Shown one piece after another: positions 29,355 to 38,206 of a stretch of 64,000 bases of DNA. The stretch lies in contig JAJPJG010000012.1 in assembly GCA_021324395.1 (NCBI GenBank), positions 96,566 to 160,565 of the forward strand, given 5' to 3'. Source of the DNA: Spartobacteria bacterium. Its GTDB lineage: Bacteria; Verrucomicrobiota; Verrucomicrobiia; Chthoniobacterales; Chthoniobacteraceae. Position numbers and translations under genes: made by a program. The notes beneath the pieces are model-generated. The model did no database searches and was not told the DNA's origin. It worked only from the letters and a program-made list of their open reading frames with translations. Position 1 is the stretch's first letter. Each line of letters starts with the position of its first letter.

Positions 29355-31025
29355 ATGCCCGCAATGCTCGCATCGCTCCGCATTCGCAATCTCGCGCTGG
29401 TCGAGGATCTCGAGTGGCATCTTGCGCGCGGTTTCATCGCCGTCACCGGCGAGACCGGATCGGGAAAATCGATCATCATCGGCGCGCTGAAATTGCTGCT
29501 CGGCGAACGCGCGGACAAAACGCTGATCCGCGCCGGCGCGGACAGCTGCACGGTCGAGGCGATGTTTCAGCTCGACGATACGGCGCGGCTCGATGCGCAG
29601 CTCGCGGATCAAGGCGTGGAGCCGTGCGCGGAGGGATCGCTGATTTTAAAACGCACTTTTTCCAGCGCGGGCGCCAACCGGCAATTCATCAACTGCTCGC
29701 CAACGACACTCGCGGTTTTAAAGGAGATCGGCGACGGGCTCGTGGACCTGCACGGACCGCACGATCATCAGTCGCTGCTCTCCTCGGACAAACAGCTCGA
29801 CCTGCTCGATTCGTTCGCCGGCGCGGAGCCATTGCGCGCCGATTTTCAAAAGCAATTTCGCGCGTTAAACAATCTGCTCGGCGAGCACGAGCAGCTCTCC
29901 ACGAGCGAAGCATCACTGGAGCGCGAGATCGATTTGCTCAAGCATCAGGTGCGCGAAATCGAGGCCGCAAATTTGCAACCCGGCGAGGAGGACGCGCTGC
30001 TCGCGCGCTACACCGTCGCGACCAACAGCCGGCGCTTGATCGAGCTCTCGACACAAATTTTGCAACGGCTCGCCGAGGCCGACGATGCTGTGTTGATGCG
30101 ACTCGCCGAGGTGCAGCGGCTTTTTCGTGAGCTGGAAAAAGTGGATGCAAACGCCGCGTCATTCGCGGTATCGCACGCGGGTGCCGTGACCGAACTCGAG
30201 GAAGTCGCGCGCGCGTTGCAGCGTTATTCCGACTCGCTCGACATTGACGCGGAGCAGCTCGCACAGCTCGAGGAACGCGTCTCGCTTTTTGAAACGCTCA
30301 AGCGCAAATACGGCAAAAGCATCGCCGATGTGATCGCGTTTGGCGACAGCGCGACGGAGCGTTTGCGCAAAATCGAATCGCGCGGCGAAGAACTTGCGCG
30401 AATCGAGCGCCAAATCGAAACCGCGCGCAAGGCGCTCGCCGAAACCGGCGAGAAACTCACGAAGAAACGCCAGTCCGCCGCGCCGAAACTTGCAAAGGAC
30501 ATCCAGTCGCAACTGCACGATCTCGGTTTTAAAAAATCGGAATTTTCAATTGCGCTCAATCCGCTGCCAAAGCCTGCGCAGAGCGGATTCGAAATCGCCG
30601 AATTTCTTTTTGCGCCGAACCCCGGTGAGCCCGTGAAGCCGCTAAAATCGATCGCCTCCAGCGGCGAAATCTCGCGCGTCATGCTCGCTGTCAAAACGTC
30701 GCTCGCCGCGCAGGATCGCATCCCGCTGCTCGTCTTCGACGAGATCGACGCGAACGTCGGCGGCGAGATCGCCCACGCCGTCGGCGCAAAAATGCAATCG
30801 CTTGGCAGCGAACACCAGGTGCTCTGTATCACCCACCTGCCGCAAGTCGCGGCCGTCGCCGAAGCGCAATTCGTCGTCACGAAAGAATACGCAAACCAGC
30901 GCACCATCTCGCAGCTCACCGAAGTCAAAAGCAAAGCCCGCGTCGAGGAAATCGCGCGCATGCTCGGCGGCAAAAGCGATTCCGCGCTTGCGCACGCGAA
31001 AGAGCTGCTCGGTGGGCGACCGTGA
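29355..31025 (+). CDS. recN: DNA repair protein RecN
   Basis: SMC-like ATPase for double-strand break repair. It has 556 residues from the ATG at 29355; the ATG at 29364 (MLASLRIRNLALVED) is equally good. Walker A TGETGSGKSIIIGALKLLLG is near the N-terminus, followed by a long coiled coil (about 150-360), then SSGEISRVMLAVKTSLA (signature) and LLVFDEIDANVGGEIA (Walker B). KQVLCITHLPQVAA-like CITHLPQVAAVAEAQF follows. The length matches the family. Confidence 0.95.
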   Translation: MPAMLASLRIRNLALVEDLEWHLARGFIAVTGETGSGKSIIIGALKLLLGERADKTLIRAGADSCTVEAMFQLDDTARLDAQLADQGVEPCAEGSLILKRTFSSAGANRQFINCSPTTLAVLKEIGDGLVDLHGPHDHQSLLSSDKQLDLLDSFAGAEPLRADFQKQFRALNNLLGEHEQLSTSEASLEREIDLLKHQVREIEAANLQPGEEDALLARYTVATNSRRLIELSTQILQRLAEADDAVLMRLAEVQRLFRELEKVDANAASFAVSHAGAVTELEEVARALQRYSDSLDIDAEQLAQLEERVSLFETLKRKYGKSIADVIAFGDSATERLRKIESRGEELARIERQIETARKALAETGEKLTKKRQSAAPKLAKDIQSQLHDLGFKKSEFSIALNPLPKPAQSGFEIAEFLFAPNPGEPVKPLKSIASSGEISRVMLAVKTSLAAQDRIPLLVFDEIDANVGGEIAHAVGAKMQSLGSEHQVLCITHLPQVAAVAEAQFVVTKEYANQRTISQLTEVKSKARVEEIARMLGGKSDSALAHAKELLGGRP

Positions 31026-31047
31026 TTTGGATCGGTCATTTCTTTTA

Positions 31048-31791
31048 ATGCGAAAAGCACTCTTTATTTTCCTTTTTCCGTTGCTCGCAAATGCAGGCGT
31101 GCTCGATCCGGGCGTAAAGCAGCTCGTCGTCAGTATCGCGATGGGTTGGGATAGCGATCAGGGCAGGCTCCAGCTTTTTGAACGCGATGGCGGGGAGTGG
31201 CGCGCGGTGTCGGATGCGTGGCCGGTGTTGTATGGAAAAAACGGTCTCGCTTGGGGACGCGGCGTTGCGGGAGCGGATGAGGCAGGATTGAAAAAGATGG
31301 AGCGCGACAAGCGCGCACCGGCGGGGATTTTTGAGATTGGCAAAGTTTTCGGTTACGAGCCGAAGCTGCCGGCGGGCGCGAATTATCCGTATCGCCAGGT
31401 GACCGAGGCCGATGTCTGGAGCGACGATCCGCGCTCGCCGAATTACAACCGCCACATCGTGATCGATCCGAACAATCCGCCGGATAATTACAGCCACGAA
31501 AAGATGCGCTCGGGCGATTTTGCGTATCACTGGCTCATCGAGATCAAGCACAACGAAAACCCGCCGATGCCGGGCGCGGGCAGCGCGATTTTTTTCCACA
31601 TCCGCCGCGGCGAAACGCGCCCGACGAGCGGCTGCACGACGATGGCGGAGGAAAATCTCGTTAAAATCATCCGATGGTTGCGTGCGGAAAAACATCCATG
31701 CTACGTGCTGCTGCCGTGGAGCGAATATCAGAGCAAATGGCAGGAATGGAGCCTGCCGGAGCCGCATTTGGTGCGGGCGCTCGCGCCCTAG
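31048..31791 (+). CDS. L,D-transpeptidase (YkuD)-like protein, exported
   Basis: 247 residues from the ATG at 31048, which gives a signal peptide (RKALFIFLFPLLANA). The catalytic stretch FFHIRRGETRPTSGCTTM contains the His and Cys spaced as in the YkuD family (H...SGC). The preceding part has MERDKRAPAGIFEIG, typical of YkuD-like proteins that lack the LysM domain. Such enzymes cross-link peptidoglycan or attach lipoproteins; the role here is inferred from the motif. It lies downstream of recN on the same strand. Confidence 0.75.
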   Translation: MRKALFIFLFPLLANAGVLDPGVKQLVVSIAMGWDSDQGRLQLFERDGGEWRAVSDAWPVLYGKNGLAWGRGVAGADEAGLKKMERDKRAPAGIFEIGKVFGYEPKLPAGANYPYRQVTEADVWSDDPRSPNYNRHIVIDPNNPPDNYSHEKMRSGDFAYHWLIEIKHNENPPMPGAGSAIFFHIRRGETRPTSGCTTMAEENLVKIIRWLRAEKHPCYVLLPWSEYQSKWQEWSLPEPHLVRALAP

Positions 31792-31839
31792 CTTTTCTTT
31801 GCAACCAGCGCACTTCGGTGTTAGTTAAACAAGAAGCTT

Positions 31840-32121
31840 ATGAACATCGCGACACTCTTCAACTTGGCGGGGCCGGACCTGATCGTCATCCTGCTGATAG
31901 TGCTGCTGCTTTTCGGCGCGAAAAAACTGCCGGAGCTCGCCCGCGGCATGGGTCAGGCGGTGAAGGAGTTCAACAAAGCGAAGGATGAGTTCGAACGCGA
32001 AATCACGAAGCCGGCGAATGAGGTGACGGTGCAGCCTGCGCCGGACAAGCTGGAGCACAAACCTGCCGAGCCGGTTGCGGCCGTGCCCGCGCAGACTTCG
32101 TCCACGAACACGCCTTCGTAG
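31840..32121 (+). CDS. tatA: Sec-independent translocase component TatA
   Basis: 93 residues. An N-terminal membrane helix (GPDLIVILLIVLLLFG, about 11-26), the hinge GAKKLPELARGMGQ and an amphipathic helix KEFNKAKDEFEREI are followed by a Pro/Ala-rich tail. This is the TatA/E layout. No tatC lies nearby, so tatA is separated from the rest of the system, as often happens. Confidence 0.9.
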   Translation: MNIATLFNLAGPDLIVILLIVLLLFGAKKLPELARGMGQAVKEFNKAKDEFEREITKPANEVTVQPAPDKLEHKPAEPVAAVPAQTSSTNTPS

Positions 32122-32138
32122 TTTTTCCGGTCTTTCGC

Positions 32139-33029
32139 TTGAACCGGATCCTTGCGTTTGCAGCGGCGTTTTTCCTCGTCGCTTTTTCGCGCGCAGCGGA
32201 TGTCGTCGTTGCGAGTTACAATCTCGAAAACTATCTGCACGTCGATCGGCGTGTGGATGGCAGATGGCAGAAAAACGCGGGCAAGCCCGAGAGCGAAATC
32301 AATGCGCTCGTGCAGATCATCAAGGAGATCAGTCCGGATATTCTCGGCGTCTGCGAGATGGGCGCGCACGAGGAATTTGACGATTTCCGCAAGCGGCTCG
32401 ACGACGCGGGGCTTGGCTTTAAGGATTTCGAATACGTGCAGGGCGCCGATCCGGAGCGGCATCTCGCGCTGCTGAGCCGCTTCCCGATTTCGTCGCGGCA
32501 ATCGCTGACCGACGTTTCGTATCAGCTCAACGGGCAGGAGGAAAAAGTGAAGCGCGGTTTTCTCGATGTAACAATCAGAGTTACAAAAAACTCCGAGATG
32601 CGCTTCATCGGCGCGCATTTGAAATCGAAGCTGAACGATACGCCAGCTGGCGAGGCGCTCGTTCGCCGCAACGAGGCGCATCAGCTCCGCATGCACATCG
32701 ACGACATTTTGAAAAGCGACCCGAAGGCGCGCGTGCTCGCATATGGCGATTTTAATGCGCTAAAAAACGAGCCGCCGATCGAGGCAATCATGGGCGCGCG
32801 CAATTCACCGCGGCGCATGACCGATCTCTGGCTCGCGGACAAGATCGGTGACCACTGGACGCATTACTGGAAGACCGCGGACGAGTATTCGCGAATCGAT
32901 TACTTCTTCGCGAGTCCCGCGCTGCTGCCGGATGTGGTGAAGGCGAAGAGCGGGGTTTATCGCTCCGATTATTGGAACGACGCGAGCGATCACCGCGCGA
33001 TTTTCGCGACGTTTCATTGCGCAGAATGA
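32139..33029 (+). CDS. endonuclease/exonuclease/phosphatase (EEP) family protein, exported
   Basis: 296 residues from a TTG start that opens a signal peptide (NRILAFAAAFFLVAFSRA). The EEP catalytic motifs are in order: VASYNLENYL, GVCEMGA with the metal-binding Glu, FIGAHLKSK, AYGDFNAL, RIDYFFAS and NDASDHRAIFATF with the catalytic His. Exported EEP proteins act on nucleic acids, phosphoinositides or sphingolipids; the substrate is unknown. The stop overlaps the next ATG. Confidence 0.85.
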   Translation: MNRILAFAAAFFLVAFSRAADVVVASYNLENYLHVDRRVDGRWQKNAGKPESEINALVQIIKEISPDILGVCEMGAHEEFDDFRKRLDDAGLGFKDFEYVQGADPERHLALLSRFPISSRQSLTDVSYQLNGQEEKVKRGFLDVTIRVTKNSEMRFIGAHLKSKLNDTPAGEALVRRNEAHQLRMHIDDILKSDPKARVLAYGDFNALKNEPPIEAIMGARNSPRRMTDLWLADKIGDHWTHYWKTADEYSRIDYFFASPALLPDVVKAKSGVYRSDYWNDASDHRAIFATFHCAE

Positions 33030-34048
33030 AGCGGCTGACTCTCGCCGTTTTGCTGCTGCTCGCGTGCGCGGCGATGGCAGGGGTGGATGACGACTGGCGG
33101 CAAATCGAAGCGCTCGATGCCGGTCCGAAAGCGCAGTGGAAGACGCGCAACGAAGCACGCGTCGCCGCGCTCGCGCATCTCGACGTGCAGGAAAAAGCAC
33201 TGCGAAATTTCGTTGCGCAGTATCCGTCCGATCCGCGCCGCGTGGACGCGCAACTGCGGCTCGTGCATTTGCTCGCGGCACGCGCCGATCTGCAGGAAAA
33301 CGCAAAGCCGCGTGCGGAAGCGGCGGAGATTCTCGAACGCATGGATGTGCCGAAAAATCGCGTGGCCGACGTGGAGTTTGCGAAAGTTTCGCTGTTCATG
33401 CGTCGCGTAAAACCGGGCGATGATTCGATGCGTGCGATGCTTGCGAACAAGATCCAGGATTTCAAAAAAAGCTTTCCGGACGATCGCCGCGTTGCGCCGC
33501 TGCTTGCGGAGCTCGCGACGCTTTACGATGCCGAACCACAGCGCAAAAAGACGCTGCTCGAGGAAGCGCGCACGCATGCACCGAGCGATGATCTTCGCCG
33601 CCGCATCGACGATGATTTAACGCGCGTGTCGCTGCTCGGAAAACCGCTTGATTTGAAATTTACGTCGCTGCAAGGCGATGCAATCGACGTGGAGAAACTG
33701 CTCGGCAAAGTCGTGCTCGTTTATTTTTTCGCCGAGTGGTCGCCGCCATCGGTCGCAGTGCTCGATGCAGTTCACGAAATCGCGGGGGGCTTTCCTACCG
33801 ACAAGGTTCAGCCGCTCGGAATCAGCCTGGACGAAAATCCGGATACGGCGAAGGCACTGTTGAAAGCACACAAAATAAACTGGCCGGTTTACTGCGACGG
33901 AAAAGGCTGGGAGAGTCCGCTCGTGCACTCCTTCGGTGTCAATTCGCTGCCGACGTTTTGGATTCTCGATCGCGCGGGAAAATTGCGGACGTTGAATGCG
34001 CGCGATGACGCGCCGGCGTTGATCGCGCAACTGCTGCGCGAAAATTAA
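33026..34048 (+). CDS. thioredoxin-fold (TlpA/AhpC-like) exported protein lacking the CXXC cysteines
   Basis: 340 residues starting in the ATGA overlap with the EEP gene. A signal peptide (KRLTLAVLLLLACAAMAG, with a Cys that could be a lipobox) is followed by a helical part (about 25-210) and a C-terminal thioredoxin-like domain (about 215-335). Where TlpA-type proteins have WCPPC, this one reads WSPPSVAV (Ser239 and Ser242). The cis-Pro region is kept in VNSLPTFWILDR. Without cysteines, thiol-disulfide exchange is unlikely; a binding or scaffold role is inference. Confidence 0.75.
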   Translation: MKRLTLAVLLLLACAAMAGVDDDWRQIEALDAGPKAQWKTRNEARVAALAHLDVQEKALRNFVAQYPSDPRRVDAQLRLVHLLAARADLQENAKPRAEAAEILERMDVPKNRVADVEFAKVSLFMRRVKPGDDSMRAMLANKIQDFKKSFPDDRRVAPLLAELATLYDAEPQRKKTLLEEARTHAPSDDLRRRIDDDLTRVSLLGKPLDLKFTSLQGDAIDVEKLLGKVVLVYFFAEWSPPSVAVLDAVHEIAGGFPTDKVQPLGISLDENPDTAKALLKAHKINWPVYCDGKGWESPLVHSFGVNSLPTFWILDRAGKLRTLNARDDAPALIAQLLREN

Positions 34049-34497
34049 GCTTCGCCGCGTTCGATTTTCTCGATCTTCGACAGCCGCCGGCGATGGCGTT
34101 CTTCTCCGGAAAAATTCGCGTTTAAGAATGTGCGCACGAGTTCCAGCGCGAGCTCGAAACCGACAATACGCGCGCCGAGACAAAGCACGTTGATGTCGTC
34201 GTGCTCGACGCCTTGATGCGCCGAATAGGTGTCGTGACAAAGACACGCGCGAATGCCGCGCACTTTGTTAGCCGCGACGCACGCGCCGACGCCGCTGCCG
34301 CAAATCACGATGCCGCGCTGGGCGTTGCCACGCTGCATGCTTTCCGCGACAGCGCGGGCGTAATCGGGATAGTCGTCCGGTGCGTTTCCGTCGTGCGTGC
34401 CGAAATCAATCACTTCATGGCCGAGCCGCTTGAGCTCGTCGATGACGCACTCATTCAGCGGGTAACCGCCGTGATCGGCTCCGACTGCTACTCGCAT
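34045..34497 (-). CDS. rpiB: ribose-5-phosphate isomerase B
   Basis: Interconverts ribose 5-phosphate and ribulose 5-phosphate. It has 150 residues. Family motifs are VAVGADHGGYPL, VIDFGTH, the catalytic GIVICGSGVG and the late HDDINVLCLGARIVG. It overlaps the convergent upstream gene by four bases at the stops. Its start touches the cysK stop, so the two minus-strand genes are probably one operon. Confidence 0.93.
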   Translation of the reverse strand: MRVAVGADHGGYPLNECVIDELKRLGHEVIDFGTHDGNAPDDYPDYARAVAESMQRGNAQRGIVICGSGVGACVAANKVRGIRACLCHDTYSAHQGVEHDDINVLCLGARIVGFELALELVRTFLNANFSGEERHRRRLSKIEKIERGEA

Positions 34498-35481
34498 TTA
34501 CGCGCCGACTTCCGCGCGGGCTTCCGCCGCGAGTGCGGTCGAGAGATAGCGCTCGCCGGTCGAACACGCGACGGTAACGATCAGCTTTCCTTTGTTTTCA
34601 GGACGTTTTGCCACTTCGATCGCGGCAACGACGTTCGCGCCCGAGCTGATGCCCGCGAGAATGCCTTCTTCCTTTGCGAGGCGACGGGCCATTGCGAACG
34701 CATCGTCGTTCGTCACCTGAATGCACTCGGTGATCTGCGCGTCACCTTTTTCGTTTTTTAAATGCAGGTTATTCGGCACGAATCCCGCGCCGGTGCCCTG
34801 GATTTTGTGCGGGCCCGGTTTGAGCGGCTGACCGGCGAGTGTTTGTGAAATAACGGGCGAATCTTTCGGCTCAACCGCGATCGCCTGAAACGACGCTTTG
34901 CGCGGTTTGATCGTTTCGACGCAACCGCTGATCGTTCCGCCGGTGCCGACTGCGGAAACGACGATGTCCACGTTTCCGTCGGTGTCCGCCCAGATTTCCT
35001 CGGCGGTCGTTTTTGCGTGAATTTCAGGATTTGCCGGATTGTTAAACTGCTGCGGCATCCACGCGTTTGGCGTGTTTTTCACGATGTCCTCCGCGCGGGC
35101 GATTGCGCCTTTCATGCCCTCCGCACCGGGCGTGAGAACGAGCTTCGCGCCGAGCATTGCGAGCAGCGTGCGGCGCTCGAGACTCATCGTTTCGGGCATC
35201 GTGAGGATGAGTTTGTAGCCTTTCGCGGCGGCGACAAACGCAAGCGCGATGCCGGTGTTGCCGCTCGTCGGCTCGACGATAACGGTGTCTTTCGTCAGCT
35301 TGCCGTCGCGCTCGGCGGCATCGATCATGGCCATGCCGATGCGGTCTTTGACGGAGCCGAGCGGATTGAAAAATTCGCACTTCAGCAGGATGGTTGCATC
35401 GAGACCCTCGGTGACTTTGTTGAGCTTCACGAGCGGCGTGCGGCCGACGGTTTCGACGATGTTGTTGTAAATTTTGCCCAT
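34498..35481 (-). CDS. cysK: cysteine synthase (O-acetylserine sulfhydrylase)
   Basis: PLP enzyme that makes cysteine from O-acetylserine and sulfide. It has 327 residues from the ATG at 35481 ([18 protein letters not shown]); a longer open frame upstream has no family character. The PLP lysine is in [11 protein letters not shown], the Asn/Ser loop is [15 protein letters not shown], and GTGGTISGC is the phosphate-binding stretch. [12 protein letters not shown] and [11 protein letters not shown] complete the pattern. It stands divergent to the DCoH gene with 144 bases between. Confidence 0.93.
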   Translation of the reverse strand: MGKIYNNIVETVGRTPLVKLNKVTEGLDATILLKCEFFNPLGSVKDRIGMAMIDAAERDGKLTKDTVIVEPTSGNTGIALAFVAAAKGYKLILTMPETMSLERRTLLAMLGAKLVLTPGAEGMKGAIARAEDIVKNTPNAWMPQQFNNPANPEIHAKTTAEEIWADTDGNVDIVVSAVGTGGTISGCVETIKPRKASFQAIAVEPKDSPVISQTLAGQPLKPGPHKIQGTGAGFVPNNLHLKNEKGDAQITECIQVTNDDAFAMARRLAKEEGILAGISSGANVVAAIEVAKRPENKGKLIVTVACSTGERYLSTALAAEARAEVGA

Positions 35482-35549
35482 AATTCGGAATGAAAGAATC
35501 CGCCTTTTACACACGCGCGGCGGGTTGTTCAAGGGCGATAACACGAATG

Positions 35550-35561
35550 TTGGCGTGCCAA
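35550..35561. promoter_or_regulatory. short palindrome between cysK and the dehydratase gene
   Basis: TTGGCGTGCCAA is a 12-base palindrome with 5-base arms, 69 bases before the cysK start codon and 65 before the divergent dehydratase gene. It could be an operator shared by both promoters; no known regulator is identified. Confidence 0.3.
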
Positions 35562-35625
35562 GTTTTGGCATTGTCAACCGCGCACGAACCGCGCATTTTC
35601 CGAGCAACCAAAAAAAACGAAATTT

Positions 35626-35910
35626 ATGGCCGATCTTCTCGACGCATCCGAAATCAAGGAAAGCCTGAAAAAAGTGCCGGAGTGGGAACTCGACAAAAAA
35701 GCGATTGAACGCGTTTTTGAGTTCGACGATTTCACGCAAGCGATTGATTTCGTCAACGCGGTCGCAGAGATCGCCGAGGAAGAAGAGCACCACCCGGACA
35801 TCGACATCCGCTATAATAAAGTCACGCTGCGCCTCTCGACGCACAGCGAAGGCGGGCTGACTGAGAGCGATTTTGACCTCGCGGAGCGGATCGACACGCT
35901 CTCCGAGTGA
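35626..35910 (+). CDS. phhB: 4a-hydroxytetrahydrobiopterin dehydratase (PCD/DCoH)
   Basis: Dehydrates 4a-hydroxytetrahydropterin. It has 94 residues. The family signature [15 protein letters not shown] carries the catalytic histidine pair, and a C-terminal helix with the [11 protein letters not shown] stretch matches the usual end. No phenylalanine hydroxylase lies next to it, so its partner is elsewhere or the enzyme serves another pterin role. The stop overlaps the start of the 41-residue gene that follows. Confidence 0.9.
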   Translation: MADLLDASEIKESLKKVPEWELDKKAIERVFEFDDFTQAIDFVNAVAEIAEEEEHHPDIDIRYNKVTLRLSTHSEGGLTESDFDLAERIDTLSE

Positions 35911-36032
35911 CGCTGCGCAAAATCGTTAGCGCAATCGCGGTTCTCGCGTGGTGTGTGCTCATCTGGTGGTTCATCCAATGGCGCAGCGCCCCCCCGCCTC
36001 CGCCTAAAATGGAAACGCCGGCTGCGCGCTAA
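35907..36032 (+). CDS. 41-residue single-pass membrane peptide coupled to the dehydratase gene
   Basis: A GTG at 35907 overlaps the dehydratase stop (GTGA), and 41 codons run to TAA at 36030-36032. The product has a short basic start (TLRKI), one membrane helix (about residues 7-24, [18 protein letters not shown]) and a Pro-rich tail ([16 protein letters not shown]). The stop overlaps the convergent pdhC stop by four bases. The stop-start overlap, the clear membrane helix and the fit into the gap favour a real gene. The function is unknown. Confidence 0.55.
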   Translation: MTLRKIVSAIAVLAWCVLIWWFIQWRSAPPPPPKMETPAAR

Positions 36033-37234
36033 AGCGTTTCCGGTGTGCCTAGCAGCGTCGCGATGCGCGCCAGTAAACGGCCTGCGCCGCCGCCGTCGAG
36101 CACGCGGTGGTCGAAGCTGAGCGTGAGGTTGGCTTCCGTCACGGGAACGAATTGTTTTTTGGCCGCATCCCAGCTCGGCTGCACGCGGCCCGCGCCCATG
36201 CCGAGCACGAGCGTTTGCTCGGGGAGCGGGATCGGCGTAGCCCATGTGAGGCCGAAGGTGCCGAAATTTGTCACTGTGGCGATCGAGCCGCCCGTGGCGT
36301 TCGGCGGCAAACGGCGCTGGCGTGCGAGCTCCACGAGATCGTTGTAGCGCGCGACCAAATCTTTGAGCGGCGTCTTATCGACATTGCGTAAAACGGGAAC
36401 CAGCACACCGTCTTCGGCCTCGACCGCAAAGCCGACGTCGATTGCCACGGGATGCACAATGCGATCGCCGATGAGCCGTCCGGCAGGCGCGCTATTTTCG
36501 CCGAGCGCAATCGCAAGCGCGCGCAATGCGTAAAGCGCCGGGCCGGGCTTCGGGTCCGATTTTTTACGGTGCGCCAGCAGCGGCTCGAGATTGACCGGCA
36601 GCGCGACAGTCGCGAGTGGACGCGTCCAACTGCGGCGCATCGCATCGGCCACGGCTACGCGCATGGTCGACGCCGGGCTCATTTTGTTCTGCTCGAGATG
36701 CGTGAGGAATTTCTCGAAATCCTCAATCGTCACGCGGCCCGCCGCGCCGCTGCCGGCGATACCCGCTAGATCTGCGGCGTGCAAGCCGAGCTCATTCATG
36801 CGCGCTTTCATACGCGGCGACATGTAGCTCGCGCCCGCCGCGTGCGCCGGAACAGGAAGCCCGCGCACTGTTGGCTGAACGCCCGTTTTTTTCGGAACGT
36901 TGACATTTGTTTTTTCGTCGCCGTTTGGTGTAGATTCATCGACGACTTGTGTCGGCGCGGGCGAATCGAGGCCGAGCCGCGCCGCTTCCTCGACCGTCGC
37001 ATCGAGATAACCGAGCACTGCGCCGACTTGATAGCTGTGCTGCGTTTCCACCAGCATTTCATGGACAGTGCCGCGACATGGGCTCGTCACGCTCATGACA
37101 GCTTTGTTCGTTTCGACTTCCATCACGTCCTGATCGGCTTCGACCTGATCGCCAACTTTCACTGCGATGTTGACCACGGTGGCCTCGGCGATGGATTCGC
37201 CAAGCTGCGGCATGATGATCGGAATTTTCGGCAT
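36029..37234 (-). CDS. pdhC: dihydrolipoamide acetyltransferase, E2 of pyruvate dehydrogenase
   Basis: E2 of a pyruvate (or related 2-oxoacid) dehydrogenase complex. It has 401 residues: one lipoyl domain (about 1-75, with the lipoyl lysine in VETNKAVMSV), a Thr/Pro linker, an E3/E1-binding domain (about 130-170, MSPRMKARMNELGL), and the catalytic domain with LSFDHRVLDGGGAGRLL. Gene order E1-alpha, E1-beta, E2 is usual. The start is seven bases after the pdhB stop. Confidence 0.9.
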   Translation of the reverse strand: MPKIPIIMPQLGESIAEATVVNIAVKVGDQVEADQDVMEVETNKAVMSVTSPCRGTVHEMLVETQHSYQVGAVLGYLDATVEEAARLGLDSPAPTQVVDESTPNGDEKTNVNVPKKTGVQPTVRGLPVPAHAAGASYMSPRMKARMNELGLHAADLAGIAGSGAAGRVTIEDFEKFLTHLEQNKMSPASTMRVAVADAMRRSWTRPLATVALPVNLEPLLAHRKKSDPKPGPALYALRALAIALGENSAPAGRLIGDRIVHPVAIDVGFAVEAEDGVLVPVLRNVDKTPLKDLVARYNDLVELARQRRLPPNATGGSIATVTNFGTFGLTWATPIPLPEQTLVLGMGAGRVQPSWDAAKKQFVPVTEANLTLSFDHRVLDGGGAGRLLARIATLLGTPETL

Positions 37235-37240
37235 AGGTTT

Positions 37241-38206
37241 TTACTGGCGCAAAATATCACGCACAGCGATCGCGATGCTGCGCGCTGTCGGGCGATGAGT
37301 GCCCCAGAGGTTTGGATGAAAGGGCACCGGTGTTTCTTTCGCATTCAAGCGGCGCGGCGGCGCATCGAGCAGATCAAAGCCTTCGCACGCGACACGCGCG
37401 ACCACTTCCGCGGTGACGCCGCCCCACGGCCACGCTTCGCCGACCGCGAGCAGACGGCCGGTGCGCGCGACCGACGCAAGCACGGTGTCAGTGTCGAGCG
37501 GTTTAACCGAACGCAAATCGACGACCTCCACTTCGGTGCCTTCCGTCGCGAGTTCCTCGGCCATCGCGAGTGCTTCGTGAACCATCGCGCTGTAAGCCAC
37601 GACTGTGATGTCACGGCCCGGCCGGGCGATGCGCGCTTTGCCGGTCGGCAGCGCCTCCGTCGGCAGCGCCTCGGCTTTCAAGTGGTAATACAAATACTTG
37701 TGCTCGCAAAAAATCACCGGGTCATCGATCGCGACCGCCTCGAGCAGCATCGAGTAAACATCCTCAACCGTCGCGGGCGTCATCACGATCAAACCCGGAT
37801 ACGTCGCATACAGCGCCTCCATGCTCTGGCTGTGAAAAGGTCCGCTGCCCGCAGTGCCGCCGCTCGGCAGGCGAATCGTGATCGGGCAGGCAACTTGTGT
37901 CCGCCAAAAGAGCGTTGCCGCATGGTTAACGATTTGATTTAAGCCGCACGTTGAAAAATCGGCGTATTGCATCTCAATGATCGGCCGCATTCCCTCGATT
38001 GCCGCGCCGATCGCGCTGCCGATAATGGCGTCTTCACTCAGCGGCGCATCGATGACGCGGCCCGGAAATTCCTTCGCGAGATTTTTCGTAGCTTTGAAAG
38101 CGCCGCCGAAATTCCCGACGTCCTGTCCGTAAATATAAACGCGCGGATCGTCGGCGAGCGCTTTCGCCTGTGCTTCTCGGATGGCTTCGAGATAGGTGAT
38201 GCTCAT
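37241..38206 (-). CDS. pdhB: pyruvate dehydrogenase E1 component, beta subunit
   Basis: 321 residues from the ATG at 38206, which overlaps the pdhA stop (ATGA). Motifs are YIYGQDVGNFGGAF, the active-site APLSEDAIIGSAIG, MQYADFSTCGLNQIVN and RLPSGGTAGSGPFHSQSMEA. It forms the E1 heterotetramer with PdhA. A longer frame to 38404 runs into pdhA and has no family character. Confidence 0.92.
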   Translation of the reverse strand: MSITYLEAIREAQAKALADDPRVYIYGQDVGNFGGAFKATKNLAKEFPGRVIDAPLSEDAIIGSAIGAAIEGMRPIIEMQYADFSTCGLNQIVNHAATLFWRTQVACPITIRLPSGGTAGSGPFHSQSMEALYATYPGLIVMTPATVEDVYSMLLEAVAIDDPVIFCEHKYLYYHLKAEALPTEALPTGKARIARPGRDITVVAYSAMVHEALAMAEELATEGTEVEVVDLRSVKPLDTDTVLASVARTGRLLAVGEAWPWGGVTAEVVARVACEGFDLLDAPPRRLNAKETPVPFHPNLWGTHRPTARSIAIAVRDILRQ

